Positions 32,498 through 34,981 of a stretch of 34,981 nucleotides of DNA are shown here, piece after piece. The stretch is from Diaporthe sp. PMI_573. Taxonomy: Eukaryota > Ascomycota > Sordariomycetes > Diaporthales > Diaporthaceae. The first letter of the stretch is position 1. The number at the start of each line of letters is the position of its first letter. The stretch covers positions 1 through 34,981 of the forward strand of contig JAJTUP010000188.1 of NCBI GenBank assembly GCA_021399435.1, in the 5' to 3' direction. A program made the translations under genes and the position numbers. The notes under the pieces are model-generated. The model made no database searches. It worked only from the letters and a program-made list of their open reading frames with translations, and was not told where the DNA came from.

Positions 32498-34981
32498 TTT
32501 TAACTACTCTTATTTATACGTTATTACACAGACTTTAAGCAATATTACACGCTATTCTTTATAATATCTAGATTTGAAAACAACACTCCTTAACATAATC
32601 TCTAACAGGAATTAGACGCGGCTAGTAATAATAATAACACAAATAACGATACTATAGCTTAGTTCTAGAAACTAGTTAAAAAGGTTAGACGTCTTAAGGC
32701 TCTCTTAAATATATAGGCCAAATAGAATAAAGAAACTAAATAACTTAAATAAAAAGTTACTATCTTTAAGGCTGCCGCCAACATTATTAACACTCTAATC
32801 CCAAATAAAGACAACATTAAATATAACAATCTAACCCAGTAAAGACAACACGCAGGCCCTATAGAACTTAATGCCGTGCAACATAAGGACAAGAAGGACA
32901 TTAAATACTTTAACTACAGAAAGAAAAAACATTTTACACAGAAATGCTACAATAGAAAGAAAGACTAAAAGCCCGTACCCAAAGGCTCCAGGCAAGCCAA
33001 CATAATTACCCGTACCAATAAATTACCGCGCTTAAAGATACAACAAGCCATTACTAAACAACATTACCAATATAAAATAAAATAACACAAGCCATACCCA
33101 GTATACCTAGACCAGGCAGTAGAAGACGGGAGAATCTTATTTAGCATTACTCCTTAAAACTTACCTACTAGCAACAAATAAAAAGGCAAGTTAAAAATAA
33201 GAGAGACGATCTAATAACAACTATTACAAATAGTATAAACAAAACTAGACAAGGCCAAAAAAGCCAAAAAACACGCCTTACTTAGTTAAACAGCCTGCTA
33301 TAACAATAGCTACACTATATACTAAAGCAACAAAAAAGGAGCTAACTAGTTTCTCAATAACGCAAGATAACGGCGCACCCTAGCCATAGGAGAATAAAAG
33401 GAACTCTTACGCAACCTAAGGAAAAAGCTAATAGGGAAAATTCCTTAAGATTTACTTATATCTCGAGTATAGCAAGAAAACCTGCAGGCATACTTAGAAA
33501 AAACACCCCTACTAGCCCCCAAAACTAATATTATAAAAGTACTAATTACAGGACGACCCCTTAAATAAGTAATATAAGAACCAAGAAAGGAAACTAAGAA
33601 AAATAAAGACACAAGGAGAATGTTCCCTTGCTATAGTTACTATTCTAGCATCTCTTGGGCCTTATATATTTATAATAGATACAGAATCTATATACAAAAG
33701 AAAGCAAGCTACAATTAGTTCCCCTAGAGGCACCAAGGGCAGGACATTTAATAAACCTATAAAAAAGACGACTTTAAAAGATAGAAACTTAAAAAATAAC
33801 ATAATAATATAGGCTACATAATGTTTTAACTTAACCCGCATACCCCCTTAATATATCTATATAACTCTACCAGATAAAAGACCTATAAAAACGAGGAATA
33901 TTAAATATATATAGACAATAAAGTCAAAGAATGGCACTAACTATAGCAACAAGGATAAATCCTTAGCCCCATAAAGCCTATAATATAAGAAGAAAGCATA
34001 TAATAGCTTATAGAAGACTTGTAACAATTATAGAATATTATACAACAAAATATTAAAAGCATTAATAAAGTCTTAGAAAAGAACTATAGACAGCTAAAAA
34101 ACTAGACAAGCTGTCTATAAAACCTTAGACAGCAGAGAAGATACCCACAAAATACTTATATATAACAAATAATAATAATAACTATTAATATTTAAAGATT
34201 AAGGTAGAGCTTAAAGCCTACCAATACTATATACTTATTAATAGTAGGGCATAAGGAAATTTTATTTCCCTAAGAATAATAAATAAATACTACCTTAAGT
34301 GGCACAAAAAGAAGAAACCCTATAGACTTAATATAGTTAATAGCACGAAAGTTACTTATAGAAACGGCATTATTAATATAGAGACTGATTATCTCTAGGT
34401 CCGGATCTAAGACTATATCAAGCAACTTCTATTTAACATTATTAAGACGGTAGATTATTAATTAATCCTAGAAATATCTTGGTTAAAAAAAATAACCCTT
34501 AGATAGATTAGACCACTAGCCAGATTTATTAGGTAAACCCCGTTAGCTTAATAAAAAGGATAATTATATATTACAAGAATAAGCAGAGCTTAGTCTCTAA
34601 GGATAGTATCTAGACGTACGCTTAAACAAGCCAAGCAACTATATTTTAAGACAGAGAAAAGGACTCAATTTCTAGGCAGGCTTTAGAACAGCCCCTATAT
34701 AAGCCAGTATAACGACAGTATAAATTAGGCAATCTGCCGCAAACCGATAAGAAAAACCTACTATTAGCTAAATATAAACCCAACAAAGAGGGCGGTCCAA
34801 CATAGACCAACACTAAGAAACAACAAATCATACTAGTAGTATAAAAATACATTAAGGAAATCCAACAAGCATTAAAATAGATACAAGAAACCTAGCATAT
34901 ATAATATAAAATAATACCTATAGTTATAATTACCTTACTTATAGAGACCTTACAATAAATACTAAAGGCCTAAAGAATTAA
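32498..34981 (+). pseudogene. Gypsy gag and protease relic (incomplete at window end)
   Basis: The Gag zinc knuckle is at 32906-32947, reading YFNYRKKKHFTQKC, so the first two Cys of CCHC are Tyr while His and the last Cys remain. The protease active site at 34234-34275 reads LINSRA-stop-GNFISL, where LIDSGAQGNFIS is expected. The catalytic Asp is Asn and the Gly is Arg, all by G-to-A. The two motifs are in different frames, from a gag/pol frameshift or an indel. Between them the plus strand is Lys/Gln/Asn-rich with many Gln-to-stop changes. Two antisense ORFs (32665-32901 and 34646-34852) are shadows. Confidence 0.82.

Larger units (their letters stand above)
32074..34981 (+). mobile_element. 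Gypsy element D, 5' part, continues past the window end
   Basis: A 424-bp 5' LTR is followed by gag with a zinc knuckle and a retropepsin-like protease on the plus strand; the rest of pol would lie beyond 34981. The LTR belongs to the same family as 27738-28207. CpA is retained on the plus strand while TpG is nearly absent through much of 32498-34981, so RIP changed mainly the minus strand here. Confidence 0.85.

Overview
The window looks like a repeat-rich, AT-rich block from a filamentous ascomycete (Pezizomycotina) chromosome. The signs are: genes with short GT-AG introns; nested LTR retrotransposons whose ORFs are full of TAA/TAG codons where Gln or Trp is expected; near absence of CpA or TpG in long stretches; and short CCCTAA-type telomere-like motifs. 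This pattern of C-to-T change in CpA context is what repeat-induced point mutation (RIP) leaves behind. Nothing bacterial is present. Nearly all of the sequence outside about 19.1-23.7 kb is RIP-decayed repeat.

Layout. (1) 904-16522 is a Ty1/copia element with 208-bp LTRs and a TTTTT target duplication. Its gag is split by a complete Ty3/gypsy chromovirus at 1970-9797 (213-bp LTRs, CACAC target duplication). The copia 3' part holds a tRNA-like sequence and a 32-bp minisatellite between RNase H and the right LTR. (2) 16523-19120 contains a fragment of a second copia element (RNase H end) and a long unrecognised coding relic. (3) 19123-23024 is the gene island: a minus-strand CorA-type Mg2+ transporter gene (three exons, apparently broken by one TAG) and a divergently transcribed, intact isochorismatase-like cysteine hydrolase. 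They share a 1.2-kb upstream region with strong hairpins and a telomere-like motif. (4) 23.8-28.2 kb is AT-rich repeat that ends in the integrase, chromodomain and 3' LTR of another gypsy element. (5) 28208-28740 carries the C-terminus of a pogo/Fot1-type transposase. (6) 28746-31500, minus strand, is a heavily RIP-mutated copy of the C-terminal two thirds of cytosolic/mitochondrial valyl-tRNA synthetase with at least one intron still recognisable. It abuts a 260-bp unmutated islet that ends in a telomere-like repeat. (7) 32074 to the window end is the 5' LTR, gag and protease of a second gypsy element from the same LTR family as (4).

Only two loci look like host genes in use: the cysteine hydrolase (intact) and the CorA gene (doubtful because of the stop). 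The most notable observation is the RIP-mutated valyl-tRNA synthetase duplicate, an essential housekeeping gene caught by the repeat-defence system. Product calls rest on motifs read by eye; no database search was possible. In RIP-mutated DNA, stop codons do not by themselves reveal or exclude the coding frame.
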